Positions 1 to 12,380 of a stretch of 64,000 nucleotides of DNA are shown here, in pieces. Numbering within the stretch: position 1 is the stretch's first letter; the number at the start of each line of letters is the position of its first letter. The DNA comes from Epiperipatus broadwayi (taxonomy: Eukaryota > Onychophora > Udeonychophora > Euonychophora > Peripatidae). The stretch spans positions 9,888,411-9,952,410 of the forward strand of contig JAQFVV010000013.1 of the NCBI GenBank assembly GCA_028023455.1. Reading direction: 5' to 3'. The notes under the pieces were generated by a model. That model was not told the origin of the DNA and searched no databases. It saw nothing but the letters and a program-made list of their open reading frames with translations. A program made the position numbers and the translations under genes.

Positions 1-76
1 AAAAATCAAAATTTCCAAAAGCATTATTTAGCAAATATTAATAATTAGCAAAGACACAAAAATAAAGTATCAAATT
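1..76 (+). repeat. Left arm of a 1.6-kb inverted repeat
   Basis: This stretch is the imperfect reverse complement of 1531-1606. Both arms contain the same core of TTTGCTAAT, then a TTTGCTAAAT motif, then GCTTTT and ATTTTGATTTTT. The arm starts at the window edge, so its true outer end is unknown. The arms enclose the mariner transposase relic and about 1 kb of T-rich sequence without genes. They could be long terminal inverted repeats of a DNA element or two inverted copies of another repeat. Confidence 0.6.
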
Positions 77-186
77 CACCCTGTTTCAAAAAGCAAATCC
101 AATGTTAAGAAAATACTTACTTTTTTTGGATGCCAACAGTAGTATTTACTCGTTTCATTTGTAGAAATCAGTCATATGTTTTACCT

Positions 187-565
187 GCAAGTTCTGAAAC
201 ATTTGTATGATGTGGTGAAACAAAAATACCACAATTTGTGGTGAAGTGGAAAGTGAAAGTTTCACCACGATCATGCATCAGCACACAAAGATTTGAATTT
301 GAAAGAATTTTTAATTGAAAACAGCATAACCCAGCTTCATCTGACCTCACTTTATGCGACTTCTTTTTATTCCTAAAATTAAAAAATATCTCAAGAAAAA
401 AGTTTGCATATTTGAAACTGGTGGGGGAAAAATAATGGAGGCATTACAAGGCATTACTTGGCAAAAATTTCAGGACTACTTTGAACATTGGAAAAGTACA
501 TTTGACCAGTTCAGTTCATTGCCTCAAATAGACAGTACTTTGAAGGTGATTCATATTGTAACACC
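187..565 (+). pseudogene. Mariner-type (Tc1/mariner) transposase C-terminal relic
   Basis: Read in shifting + frames, the sequence gives the C-terminal third of a mariner transposase, the cut-and-paste DNA transposase of Tc1/mariner elements. The HDHASAH block near 270-290 corresponds to the family's HDNAPAH motif with the second catalytic Asp. SSDLTLCDFFLFPKIKK near 340-385 corresponds to the SPDLAPCDFFLFPKLK block with the third Asp. The tail reads ITWQKFQDYFEHWKSTFDQF (453-512), the usual F-x-x-CF-x-W-x-x-R region. The N-terminal DNA-binding half and the first catalytic Asp are absent, and frameshifts and a stop interrupt the reading, so the copy is dead. It lies between the inverted arms at 1-76 and 1531-1606. 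Confidence 0.8.
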
Positions 566-713
566 TAAAAATAAATACAGAATTTTTTATGATAAAATTC
601 TGGTTTTTTTGGGTATCCCTCATAGTATTTTAATATTTAATAAACAGATAAGAACCTGTATGTTTTTTACATCCAAATTTTTATGTTGGTTTGGTAATTT
701 TTTATTTGTTTAA

Positions 714-2940
714 ATTTTTTAATCATGTGTTAATGTAGTTTTATTTATTACTGTTAATATTTATTATATATGGCTTACATTCATTAGTAATATTTTTCTT
801 GTAATTGAACATGTGGTGACATTTAAAATATTATGCTTGTCAATTGTAAGATTTTTTTCATAATTGAATCATTAGTTATGCATATTTTTTCTGTATTTTT
901 CCATTATATCTTAGAATTTTAATATATCTCTCATAATTGAACATTTGATATTTAAAATGTAACACTGTCTAACTGTAAAATTAAAATAGTTTCATTTTAG
1001 CACATTTTTTTCATAATTGCATTAGTTATTTTTTTTTTTCTGCATTCTACTGTTATATTCCATGATTTTAATACAGCATTTAATGATATTTAAAATGTGG
1101 TACTTGTTGAGTGAAATTAAAACACTTTGTTAAACTCTAAAAATTGTTTTTGAAGTTTTTAGTCTTTTGGTTAACATATATTTGCTACTCCTGATAATAT
1201 GGATTTCTTGCATTTTTGTTAATTGTTATATTTAAAATAGATTAATTTAAGCATGTTTTTGCTTGTGTTAGTTTATGCAATTTTTTTGGCTGCCATACTC
1301 ATGTTAACATTAGCACAGGTTCATGCTCTGATGCCATGTTTTAAAAATAAAATACTTTAGTATTGTTTTAATTTTATATAATGCCAGAAATTTGATTTAG
1401 TTTTTTTTTTTGTTCAGATTACATTAATTTTTTCAGCCATTTTCGAATTACTCATTTTTGATATTTAATTTTGTTTGATCACATGATTATACTAATTTTT
1501 TGGTCATTTCCTAATTATTAATATTTTTCAATTTGAGATTTTTTTAATATTGTCATTTGCTAATTACTAATGATTTGCTAAATATTGCTTTTAAAATTTT
1601 GATTTTTTTTTTTTATGTTGTTGATTATGCTTATTTTTGTGAAATTTTCTTTTTTTAATTTTTTGATTAAAAAAAAACAATTTTTATATAGAATAGACAA
1701 AATATTTGGAACATGTATCATTATTTTTGGCATTTTTTAGCATTTGGTTGTATCGGCAGTGAGTTTTGGACTCACTTTAGTGTTCAAAATGGCATAGAGC
1801 ACTTATCAGCACCCATAATTCTTTGTTTGCTTATATAAACTTCAATTAATACTTATAATTTCTGATTTTTCTTTTATCATGAATAAAAAAATAACATTTT
1901 TAGATATAGAATAAAATCATTTTTAAACTATAAAATTAAATCTTTCAATAAATCAAAATGTTTTTTAAAGGAATTTTATAATCCCTAACTTTTTTATATA
2001 TTCTCTGGGGATTTCAAACTCTCACCTGATTTGTTCCATGTATTCAATTAAAAATATTTTCAATTTGACTTCATTTAATTTATTCAAAAGTTGTTTACTC
2101 ACATTATAAAATAAAGTTTCTTTTTTTTTTTTATTCAATAAAGAAATAAATTTTTCTTTTGCATCTTTTAGCATTATATTCAATATTTGTAATAATATTT
2201 CAATATATTAAAATGAAATCCATTATTCATTTCAATTTTAAAAAACTAAAACAAGGTTTAATAAAAAAACTAAGTTTTGATATAAAATCAGTTTTTCTAT
2301 TTTTCTGGCCAGTAGAGAATACTACTTCATTCAAATCCCAGGATTTTCACTATGCATTGTGAATAAAAAGGAGGGTTACTACTAACAGTTATCTAGATCC
2401 AATCTGGAACGCTTTTGATTGATATTTTGAATAACTCTGACTGAAATGAAGAATTAGCACTTATTTAAATAGCACTTAGAAATTACAAAACTATATTATC
2501 ATTCTAAATGGACTTTTAATATTTGTCAGAAAGAAGTAAATGACAATTATTTTGTTTTGGTGAGTCATATATTTAAAGTCTGACTTGTACTTTATTCTAA
2601 CTAATCTAAATTTTTAAATAATGCTTGTTATCCAAATATTATTTAGAAAGAAACTATTAGGTGCACAAAAAAGAAATGAATTTGTAATAACTTCTGTTTA
2701 ATTGTTAAAATCATTTTTTTAAAATAAAAAAAGTTATTATATATCACATGTATATTTGCTAAACTTATGAATTTTGTATAAGTTTTTACTAAGAAAAAAA
2801 GGTGAAAAAAAAATCATTATCATGTAAATGCAATGTACACATATAAATGATCTAAATCACAAATAACCATAGTTAACAATTTTATTATTTCACATATAAC
2901 TTATCTATTTCTTCTTTCTCCCTCTATATTTTGCTTCTTT
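714..2940. other. AT-rich stretch without recognisable genes
   Basis: Very T-rich non-coding sequence follows the mariner relic, with many TAATT and poly-T runs. Apart from the inverted arm at 1531-1606 I see no gene, RNA or element signature. A short open frame at 2159-2362 has no recognisable family and strongly A/T-driven composition, so I do not call it. Confidence 0.5.
1531..1606 (-). repeat. Right arm of the 1.6-kb inverted repeat
   Basis: This is the inverted partner of 1-76. Identity by eye is high over about 50 bases and lower at the inner end. The two arms define an outer length of about 1606 bp if the left arm really ends near position 1. Confidence 0.6.
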
Positions 2941-2947
2941 TTATATT

Positions 2948-3117
2948 TCATTATAAACTCGTCAACACTCCTTTAACACTTTAAGCAAATAATTTTATTT
3001 ATTAACAATTTCAACTGTTAAGATCTGAAAAAGACTGCTAGTACAGTCGAAACTGTTAATAAATAAAATTATTTGCTTAAAGTGTTAAAGGAGTGTTGAT
3101 GAGTTTATAGTGAAATT
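2948..3117. repeat. Palindrome with a hammerhead-like core
   Basis: Left arm 2948-3019 and right arm 3042-3117 are near-perfect reverse complements. Both carry an AAATAAAATTATTTGC block followed by AAAGTGTTAAAGGAGTGTTG. Between and into the right arm the + strand reads CTGAAAAAGACTG, a 6-nt loop, then CAGTCGAAACTG. That is a hammerhead-like CUGANGA box (with its G8 replaced by A), a perfect 5-bp stem II (GACTG/CAGTC) and an intact GAAA box. The same layout recurs at 62375-62705, which suggests an element family rather than chance. The right arm continues into AATAAATAAA, resembling a 3' end. Confidence 0.55.
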
Positions 3118-6100
3118 TTATTATTTCTAATAGTCTCATTTGTTCATAGTTGAACTTATATTTGATTACTGAAAATTGAATTTTATGTAGATGTATTTAT
3201 ATAAGTGCAATTGTTTGTTTAAAGTTTAATAGTTTATATACGTTCACATCCATATGGAAAAATTCATTTCTATCAGTTTAATGAGTTAGGAATTTATCTC
3301 AGAATGAATCATCCCTCTATAAATTGTAGTTGTATTAAATTATGTTTAGGAACAAAAAGCCATTTTTTATAATTATTGTATAGAAGATTTATTCAATTAG
3401 AGTTAGAACCCAAAGGTCATCCCTTTATAGTTATTATTATTAGGATTACAAAAAGAACATTTCTTATGATTATTGCGATAAGGATAGTATTGATGTCTAT
3501 CTCATATAGAAAATATGTATATGTATTAGGATACATGCGAGTTAAAGAAACATTTGTATTTATGAATTCATACATGCATAAAATTATATTTAGGTTTATT
3601 GAAGCCTGGGTACATTGAAAATGTTATATTATCTATAAATATATTTAAAACTATGGTGTATAAAAGTTAAAGGACTTTGTTAAAAAAATAAATTGCATAT
3701 CAATTAATGATTATACTTTGTAAATAAATTACAGTTACATGATTTTGTTAATTTTATTAAAGAAATTAATTGTATATCAATTAATAAGTACACTTGTAAG
3801 TAAATTATTATTACATGATTTGTTACTTTGTTTATGTTAGTTTGTATGGTGTACTGTCATTCATCAGCAGTAATTTATCCTCTGTGATTTATTTAGCCCA
3901 GCATTACAACTGGGGCTGTGTAATGATTATATTATTATATTGAATAATATTGTTTTATATATAAAAGTGTTGAGTTATTACCTGATGCTTAAATCCAGGT
4001 GGCACCTGTGTAATTTATGTAAATAAATAGAGAAAATGTAAATAAATGAACTATGCTTAGTCTGACTGTTACAATATATATATTTTCTTTAATCTATTCT
4101 TTCTTTTGTAAAATGACTATATACAGATTCAAATCATTCTTTAGTACAATTAATATTTCAATTACTATGCACTTTATATGCATATACTAATAAAAAATTT
4201 TATGAACAGCATATTTCTTTCATCTGTGCTTCTATGCTAATATCAAAATAGACTTTGTGCTTAAACATTGTGTATATGAATGATAGTAGGTTACCATTAT
4301 CTGGTAGTATATGCAAATAAACCAGCATCATATTTAGATTGCATTTTAGGAACATTTTAATTATAGGCATTTAAACTATTTATGGCTTGTAATGTATATA
4401 TAACTTTTATAATCTTCAAACTTCAGGTATAGCAAGTGATATTTCCACACATATATTGGATTATGAGTCATAAGAAAGAATCCTATGTTTTATGAATGCA
4501 TAATGAAATTTCTAAGAAAATACACCTAGAATTTCTATTCTAATTAGAAGTATTATTCTTATAATACTATTAATTCTTATAATATTTATAATTTGTATTC
4601 TATAGAATCTTATAATCTGTTTTGAGATTTCTTTTATTTTGTAATTTTTTACTTTTGTTGGACATTTTTATTTTATTAGTTAATTTATTCAATATTGGTT
4701 TGCCTCCAAGTATTAAAAAAAATTTTCTACTTTTTTTTTTTAAAAAAAGAAAAAATTGAAATGAAATAAGTTCAGAAGAGTAGATTATTTATTAATAGGA
4801 GAGATAATGTTTGAAATAATATATCAATATGTATTTTATTTACTTGCAAATTTTTTTCATTTGAGCTTCATATCTTTGTAAAATAGATCTCATACATGTC
4901 TAGTATATCTATATAATTGGCAGGGGAGTTTTTATTAGTGCTTCTATGCATATATAAAATACCATATGAATAAAATATAGCCTTAGGGTCAGATTATTAG
5001 GCTGGCTTCTGATGTATATTAGTGCCAGTGTGATATAAATCAACAAATACATTAAATAAATGTAAATGATTTTCAAATCACTTCACTTATAATTTCATGA
5101 ATTTTTCAATATATTTCTCATATACTGGGTCAATAAATTGTTGCAAAGCTATCCCATTCTACATTTTTGAGAGTTTTAATTTGACCAATATGGATACTAG
5201 CAGCATTAAAATTTTTCAATTCTCTACAATAATTGTCAAAGAATTTGACTTCATTATTTACAGACTACATAATGGAATGTTTAAAGAGGGTAATTAATAG
5301 ACTTTTGAGTAATAAAAACAAGATAATAACGAAATTATCATTGTTTTCTTTTTAATTTATAATTATCAAAACCAAAACTGAGTTTAAATTTTTTTTATCC
5401 TTTATATAGAAACAAATTATAGAATTAACTCTATAATTAATGGGTATTACAAAGAAAAAATATTTTTATATTAAACAAAAATATTTTTTATTATATTAAA
5501 AATTTAGAATTTTGTTATAATCTGAAATTAAATCAAATAAAAATATTTGTATTAAATCAAATTTTTTTTAAATGTATAACTTCAAATAAATTAAAATATA
5601 TCAAATGTACCAAGAAATGTGACTACTTAACCAATATTAAACTACTTAAGACTATTTTGAAAAATTATATTCATAACTTTTGTCTGTATTTATTTCTATT
5701 TTTTCTTTTAGGCTTTTAATATAAATACTCACATACACATGTTAAACCAATATGTTTCAATATATAATTTTTATATATGAGTATTAATTTTTTGGTATTT
5801 ATTTGTGAAATAGTTGTATTTTGAAGTGCTAATACTAAAATAATAATATAATTGTAGAGATCATATTAAAAACTTGCTGATTAATCTGCAGTAAGGTGTA
5901 TACATGCACACATATACATTTAAATATATATAATTTTTGTATATTGGAGTTGTTTTTGAAATTAGTTTAGATTATTAGAATAATAATAATTTAGATGTGA
6001 AGATCACATTAATAACTTGCAGATCATCTTTTTAATATATAGCTACTTGTAATCATGTATGCTGTGATCTACACTAAAATGGATCACATAAGTAAACAAA

Positions 6101-6245
6101 AAAATTGAAAATTTAAAGTCTATTTAATATTTGGAGGGACAATAAATCAGTTGTTTAGTAAGACAGATTAGTAATTTTTTTTAAAGAGAGAAAAATAAGA
6201 ATGTTAATTAATTATGATTTAAAGCAAGGATCTCCACACTGGTCG
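3118..6245. other. AT-rich stretch without recognisable genes
   Basis: This is non-coding AT-rich sequence. Short open frames at 3376-3618 and 5097-5297 show no known domain, codon preference or relatives in the window. I see no RNA gene, and no element beyond short A/T microsatellites. Confidence 0.5.
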
Positions 6246-6249
6246 ATAT

Positions 6250-7910
6250 TGTAATGACTACCCTTCTCTTCAACTTTTTATATTTGGTTGGTTTTACGCT
6301 AACGTATGATACCTACTCCCTACAGTTTACCAAGATGGCTGTATAGTCACCATTGACCTGAAGATGAGTTGTTAATCTTTCAATAAACATAATTATGAAC
6401 ATCGGTGGCAGTCAATTCCAAGTACCAATCCTGTTATTTACATCACAATTATCCTGGTGTTAATATGCAAATTGGTATTAGTATAATAACCAAAGCCTTA
6501 CCCTAGCTAGCTCATTCAGGGATAATAGTATTTATACTGACAAGACATGCTATTAAAGAGTATTGATTAAACCATTAAAAAAATACATGTATATTTTTTA
6601 ACTAATGAACTAATTAGGGGAATATGTTAAAGAAATAATAATACTCATTTGTTTCAATGAACATACCTATATACAGATTTTAATGATTGAAACTTATTAT
6701 TTACAAAATATAATAGTAATTTAGTTTTAATGTCATTTACACAAATTGAACGTGCAAATAATAAAACAAAAAATACAAACGTAGAAGAATTATAATTCAT
6801 AAAATTTTTAATTAACAGAAAAACATAAATATTACTTTTAGTCCCTGGGAACTGATATCATTCATATATATATAAAAATGTAAGCTTACTATGTGATGAT
6901 ATGGCCATTTAAATTGTCTGAAAAATGTCTTTATTCTGTACTTTTGACAAAAAATAATAGATGAGATAGTTTATTCTAATTTGTGAGATGAACAGAATGG
7001 ATTCTAACTTCAATTTTGTAGGCAACAGGATCAAGCAGCAAGTTTCCTAGTGTTGGCAGTGGGATAAAGCCAAGCACCTTTAAGACCCCACATCATCAGG
7101 TTGATAAGCATATATTTTTCTTTTAACAGCATAATTCAGATATATTTATCAGCAACAAATTTTACAATTCTACGAAAAGTATTTCTTTCCAGAGACCAGT
7201 TTTATCTGGTCTTCTCAAATTTTGCTCTTACCTTTCTTTCATTAAGTTGGCTTCTCTGGTACATTTTAAAACTTTAAACAGAACAATCCCCTTATTTCTT
7301 GATTTTTTTCTATTTATATTCTTTTTTCCTTGTTCTAGAATATTTTATCCTTTTTGTCTCACACAATATTTCCCATCACTACAAAAAATGTTCAACATCT
7401 TTAATCTGATATGGTCTGGTTTAGTATAATCCAACATACTACTGCTTCAGAACCAGCTTGCTTTATTTAATTTTTAATTTTTGAAAAAAGAAAACTTTTA
7501 ACAAGTTTTATCTCCACAATCTGTTTGGAAATTTTATTAATAATAAACCTTATTCAACAAATGATGCAAAATAGAATTACATCAATAAACATCTGTTTCT
7601 TTTACAGAAAGAACATATTTTTCTTTTAATTCAAATGATAAGAAAAAACATATATACATACATTTAGTCATTTACATACATTTCTTTTTTTTTTTTTTTT
7701 TACATTTAGTCATTTAATAATATATACACACATACTTCATCAAAAGCCATGAGCACAGATCCCCCTAAACCTATCTTAGTTAAATGTTTAATTCTTATAT
7801 GATTATTTTAGCTCAAATAAACATATATGTGACTACCACATTTGAAGGTATAGGTGAGTATCTAGTGGTTCTTTATCTTGTTACAGGGCTTATATTCGAA
7901 TCCTGCTACA
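6250..7910 (-). repeat. Gypsy 3' LTR (left copy)
   Basis: This 1661-bp LTR aligns along its length with 17754-19006 plus 22615-23590. Shared blocks include TTTATATTTGGTTGG, the AAAGAGTAT...GATTAAACC block and GACAGGATCAAGCAGCA. Point differences are frequent, so the insertion is old. The bases after its inner end read GTACCCCCCATC. On the coding strand this is GATGGGGGGTAC, a polypurine-type tract next to the LTR. Its weak open frame (7247-7429) has a shadow in the other LTR but resembles no protein. Confidence 0.8.
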
Positions 7911-8063
7911 GTACCCCCCATCAGGAAGCCTTCAAACATGGTTTACATGTTTTGATGGCTACAACTTAAGTAGAGAAAAACAATCTTTAATTTAATAGAA
8001 TGATAAATGTTCATTTTTTTAGAAAGTTTTCTTTTGATTTATACCTGCCTTATGGTTCTGGTA

Positions 8064-10900
8064 TCAATGATTGGGCATTATATTATCCTCCAATTTCTTA
8101 CCTGGTATCCACCCAAAAAGCATTAATTCCTGGTAGAATATGATGGAAAAAGAACCTTCATGTAGATTGCAAAATTTCTGACATATAAACTTAACCAGAT
8201 TGCTCATATGCAGTGTCTTGACCATGACTCTGTCTCCTAAACTGAACTTATAGGGATTAACTATCTGCCTTTTATTTCTTCTTTGGATCATTATATCTAG
8301 AGTTTGGAATGCCCATGTATGTTCAGCTTCTTTTTCTATGGGTAGTTCTTCCATCCCTGGTAAAAGTGTCTTAGATTAATCTTGGAATATGCTGCCTGAA
8401 ATGTAAATGCATTGGAGCAAAATCAGTCAACTCATTTATGAACCAATTGATATAATTTACAATTTTCTGAGGTTGTTTGACCCAGTCCCTGTGATTGGGA
8501 TGGAGTTATATATGAAATAAGTGCCCTAACTCACATTACCATCTCATAGTGGTCTGATTGAGGATTCCAAATAGATGTAAATATATGCTTTAACCCTTGT
8601 CTCTGAGGTTATCTACACCACTATCTGCTTAGAAATGGGGTTCCATGGTCAGAGAGAATGACCTTAGGCTTGCCAACATCTAGTAAATGCCTACTTTCTA
8701 ATACCTTCATGGTATTTCTTGCATTTGCCTGCACAATGGGATACATGTCTACATTTGGAAAACAAATCATAATCATACTCAACCTCGAGGTACTTTTTTA
8801 AAAAAATTTTGGTAACGGGCCATAAAACCCATAGCCTTTTCCCAAGGTTTTGATAGTATCTTGGAGGCTATTTCCAATTTTAGCTCTTTTATAGCTTTCA
8901 CAATTCTTTAGTACTGCCAGGATTTTAATATGCATGCCTGGCCAGTAAATCCATTGCCAAAGCAAATGCTCAGTTTTAAGGGTACCATAATGGCTGTATA
9001 ATTGTTGAATGTGGGTCACAACATTTTCTCACATATAGCAGAGTAATATTTTCTCACATATAGCAGAGTAATATGGTGTCAATCCAAGTGCCCCAGGTCT
9101 TCACCTACTCATTTATACTCAGATCAATACTTGCAATATACAAATTTTTTTCACCTAAATGGTAGGGTTGCCCAGAATATCAGCAATGATGTTCTCACTC
9201 CCTTTACAGTATTGCACTGTATAATTCTATTCTTGGAGTAGACTCCAGTAAACCAATTGGCTGTTGCTTAGATAGCTGTGATTGAGAAAATTAACCATGA
9301 TCACATTTGATCCAAGAAGGAGCAGTCTAAATTTTTGGAAGTCGAGATCATTCTAGTGCCTCCATTTTTATAGTATGTAATTTATTTCAAGACTCCTCCA
9401 TAAACAACTGATAAAATATAATAATTCCATGTGTTCCTCATCTTACACTTGTGATAAAGTTACTCCCAACCCATATTCCCTTCTATCAGTTTGTACAATA
9501 AATGGTTTGGTGAAATTGGGAATGATAGCATGACCTGTTTCATAAAACCTTTTTTGATATCCTCAAAAGCCTTATCTTGCTCCCAGTACATCTTTTTAAT
9601 AGCCTTATCAGCAGTTTCATACCATTTTTCTAACCATTCATGGAACCTATTGTAAAAATTGCACAGACCTAAAAATGATCAAATATGTTTACTCAATACA
9701 AGTACAGGAAGATCCCTGAATGCTAGGACTTTATTTAGAATGGCTTTGTCCCTTGTGCTCCCAACATGTGACCCAAAAATATCACTTCATTTCTCATTAA
9801 CATTTTTTTAAATTTATTTTAATCATCTTTTTATACTTGTTAAGGAATATTTCCACATCCCAAAGATACTCCTTTATAATGGGTGATGCCACTAACACTT
9901 AATCAATATACGTCATTATTAAATCCTTAATTTCATCTGACAACACCCGATCAAGGCATCTCAGCAGCCCAGCCCTGCTGTTTATCAGGCCAGATGGCAT
10001 TCTATTAAAGTCATGTGAAGTAGCCCTAATATTTCCAATTCTCTGGATGTATTTTGATTTGCCAGTAGATACAGTTAAATGTGGAGAAAATTTTTTTTGA
10101 ACTTCCTAACAACTCATGCATAGGGCATGGAATATTACAGTCAAGAACTGTTATTTGATTTAGTTGCTTAGCTTCTAGACATAACATAACAGTCCCATTT
10201 TTTTACAATGACCAATGGATTATAGTATGAGGGTGAACATTTTGAAATAATCTGCATTCCATCATTTGGTTTTTTTGCTTTCTAACTTACTCCTTATACT
10301 GATGAAAGACAGAGTAAGAACAGGACTGAAAAGGCTTACCTTGGTTTAACTTAATGCATTATTCAAAACCATTGATCACACCTGCTACATCTGAAAAAAA
10401 GATTGTTATATCTTTCAAACATCTTCTTGAGCATGTATTCCCAGTTTTCAGTGGCCATTTTAATTTCCTTTATCTTTTCTTCTATGATTTAACTCATTTT
10501 CCATAATATGTAGCACCCTTGTTGAACTGTATAACTGCAGAGTTTGTAAACTTAACTGCCTCTTCATATCTGACATGTTCAGTCTCATAATTATTGGTGC
10601 ATTTATATTTATGTAAAAAATCTTATCATATCAGAGCATTGTGTATCAGACCCTTCATGATTAAAAATACATGCAAGAACTGCTTTCTATTAATCTGCAG
10701 GTCTACCCATATTTGTTTGGATTTTACTTTCACTTTTCTTTTATTTGCCATCCTTATCTGGACTGATTTTATCAGAAGTGTGTATTATGCTAGGCTGGTC
10801 AAGAGTTATACAGCAATATACTTCCTCCACCAAAATCTGGTTACCTGAGTCTACCAATGTTTCAACTTCCATATAACTGGCTGTTATCAGGATCTTAGAA
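8064..10900 (-). pseudogene. Gypsy pol relic: protease, reverse transcriptase, RNase H, integrase
   Basis: On the minus strand the domains run in the Ty3/Gypsy order, broken by stops and frameshifts. An aspartic-protease-like TLVDSGNQI lies near 10850. RT fragments include WQIKIHPENWKY (about 10040) and TYID-stop-VLVASP (about 9900), the YIDD catalytic box with its second Asp turned into a stop. NEVIFLGHMLGAQGTKP (about 9760) and an RNase H-like GLGV..SQ near 9470 follow. Integrase shows an HYG...YWPGM...C zinc-binding block (8798-9019) with one Cys lost. Its core has DMYPIVQA (about 8735) and KVILSDHGTPF (about 8640), carrying two of the catalytic acidic residues. A C-terminal domain (8064-8354) ends the relic. 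The real pol would act in cytoplasmic reverse transcription and nuclear integration; this copy cannot. Gag is not recognisable. Confidence 0.85.
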
Positions 10901-11615
10901 CAAGCCTGTTTAATGTAACTAGGAATTCAATCTTTCTATGAGTACATTAAATTTACCAAGTGTTTTCTTTTCATAGACTAGCTCTGTCTCATTTACTTTG
11001 GCTGACTTTCTTTTTATTAGAGTTTCCTCCTTAAATTTTACTGCCTCTGTTTCCAATATTATCTTTATTGGACTCCCTGGTTTCCCATCACCATTGTCCA
11101 CTAATCTCTATTTTCCTTAATATTTTATTGATTTCTTATGCTGATCTACTTTTCGTCCTCCCTAGTATACTGTTTATTTTCTCTAGAAAATTTTTAGATA
11201 ATCCCCACAATCTGTTTTTTGATACTTTACATGCTTTTACAACTCTCAATGTGGACACTTGGCATCTCAAAGAGTATATGCAAGCTCCTTTCTTTTCTTC
11301 ATAGAACTTTTGACCTATTATCCAAGCTTTAATACATCTTACTGCTCCTCATTCCAATTGCCTTCCTTATGACCATTTTTATATTCTTGTAAAGCATTTG
11401 GTTGAGGTAGGATTGATTCCCACCATGACTGAGCATACCCCTGAAGATGGCTATACGCTATTATTATTTTGTCATCTTCTGATGCCCTATGATTACTAAA
11501 AAATCTTTGCAGACTATTTAAATGTTTACAGATGTCTCTCCTTTCTGTCCCCTAAATACTTTTATTTTGACTAATTCTTTTTCTTTTGTCCATGCTGCCA
11601 CATATACTTGATACC
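10901..11615 (-). pseudogene. Probable Gypsy gag/pol junction remnant
   Basis: This lies between the protease motif and the LINE insertion, inside the Gypsy interior. The minus strand has a 60-residue Lys/Glu-rich open frame (10919-11101). No capsid motif or zinc knuckle can be seen. By position it should be gag or the gag-pol junction. It continues beyond the LINE at 17485-17753, where nothing is recognisable either. Confidence 0.4.
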
Positions 11616-11624
11616 CATGATCCT
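11616..11624. repeat. LINE target-site duplication, left copy
   Basis: CATGATCCT here matches 17476-17484 exactly and brackets the LINE. Confidence 0.85.
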
Positions 11625-11857
11625 TTTTTTTAAAAAAAAAAAAAAATTATTGACTTTGTTTATACATGAACTACATTTTTAACAACAGCTTGAGAAAAAC
11701 CACTCTGTATTACTGTATCGTGGAGTCTTGAGGTGACGTAAGTTCTATGATTCTTCTTCTATTCTTCTTCTATTAGGATGACTTTGGACAATGTTTCTTC
11801 ATACAGCCAGTCTGGAGCTAACATTCTGTCTAATGTTGATGCTTCGTTAATCAATGT

Positions 11858-12370
11858 TTAGAAGGTATTCAGGATATTGGTTGTCATATTACTTATTACA
11901 TGTTTGCATCTGTTTAGCCAGATTGCAAAGGAGAGAAAGATTGAGAGTCTGCTGTTTGAGAAATTTTCATTCTTGATTGAATGTTGAATCGAAAACAAGT
12001 CTACATTTTGTTTTTTGGCTTTATCATTGATAAATGTTTTTAGTGAGCTGAGTATTGGACAGTTATGAAAGATGTGTTGGATCATTTTATCTCCATAGTA
12101 CATAATTGACATCACGAGTTAATTTTGGTAAATCTCCTTTTCCACACTAGAAAATGGCTGGTGGGTAATGAGCCCAGATTTAATTTTTATAATAAAGTCT
12201 ATATATTTTGGTTCTAAAAACCAATATTTTGCTTTCTTAATCATGATTCTATTGTTGAAGCCAAGAGCACTTGGGAGTGCAGTAGGAGTGTTGATCTTGA
12301 GTTTATACACATCCCAATATGACTTTGCTATCAAGTGTGTTTTGTGTTGGGCTAATGCAGTTGTTGACAT
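11858..12370 (-). pseudogene. LINE ORF2 C-terminal region
   Basis: This is the end of ORF2 downstream of the RT, in two overlapping frames. The first part reads KKAKYWFLEPKYIDFIIKIK (about 12200-12250) and is conserved in the two other copies. The last part reads MYYGDKMIQHIFHNCPIL (about 12050-12110), matching the Cys/His region found after the RT in many APE-type LINEs. The first cysteine pair is disturbed by a frameshift or stop near 12116. The third copy preserves this motif better (LCHKAEETQHHLNYC near 36806-36850). Confidence 0.65.
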
Positions 12371-12380
12371 GATTCTATAT

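Noticed and set aside
6300-6420. GACCTGAAGATGAG and the matching GACCTGGAGGTGAG at 17840 as hammerhead cores
   Set aside because: No stem II and no GAAA box follow; they are ordinary shared LTR sequence.
7247-7429. Open frame in the left LTR with a similar frame in the right LTR (22930-23121)
   Set aside because: The similarity is explained by LTR homology; the hydrophobic protein resembles no family and the frames are not exactly conserved.
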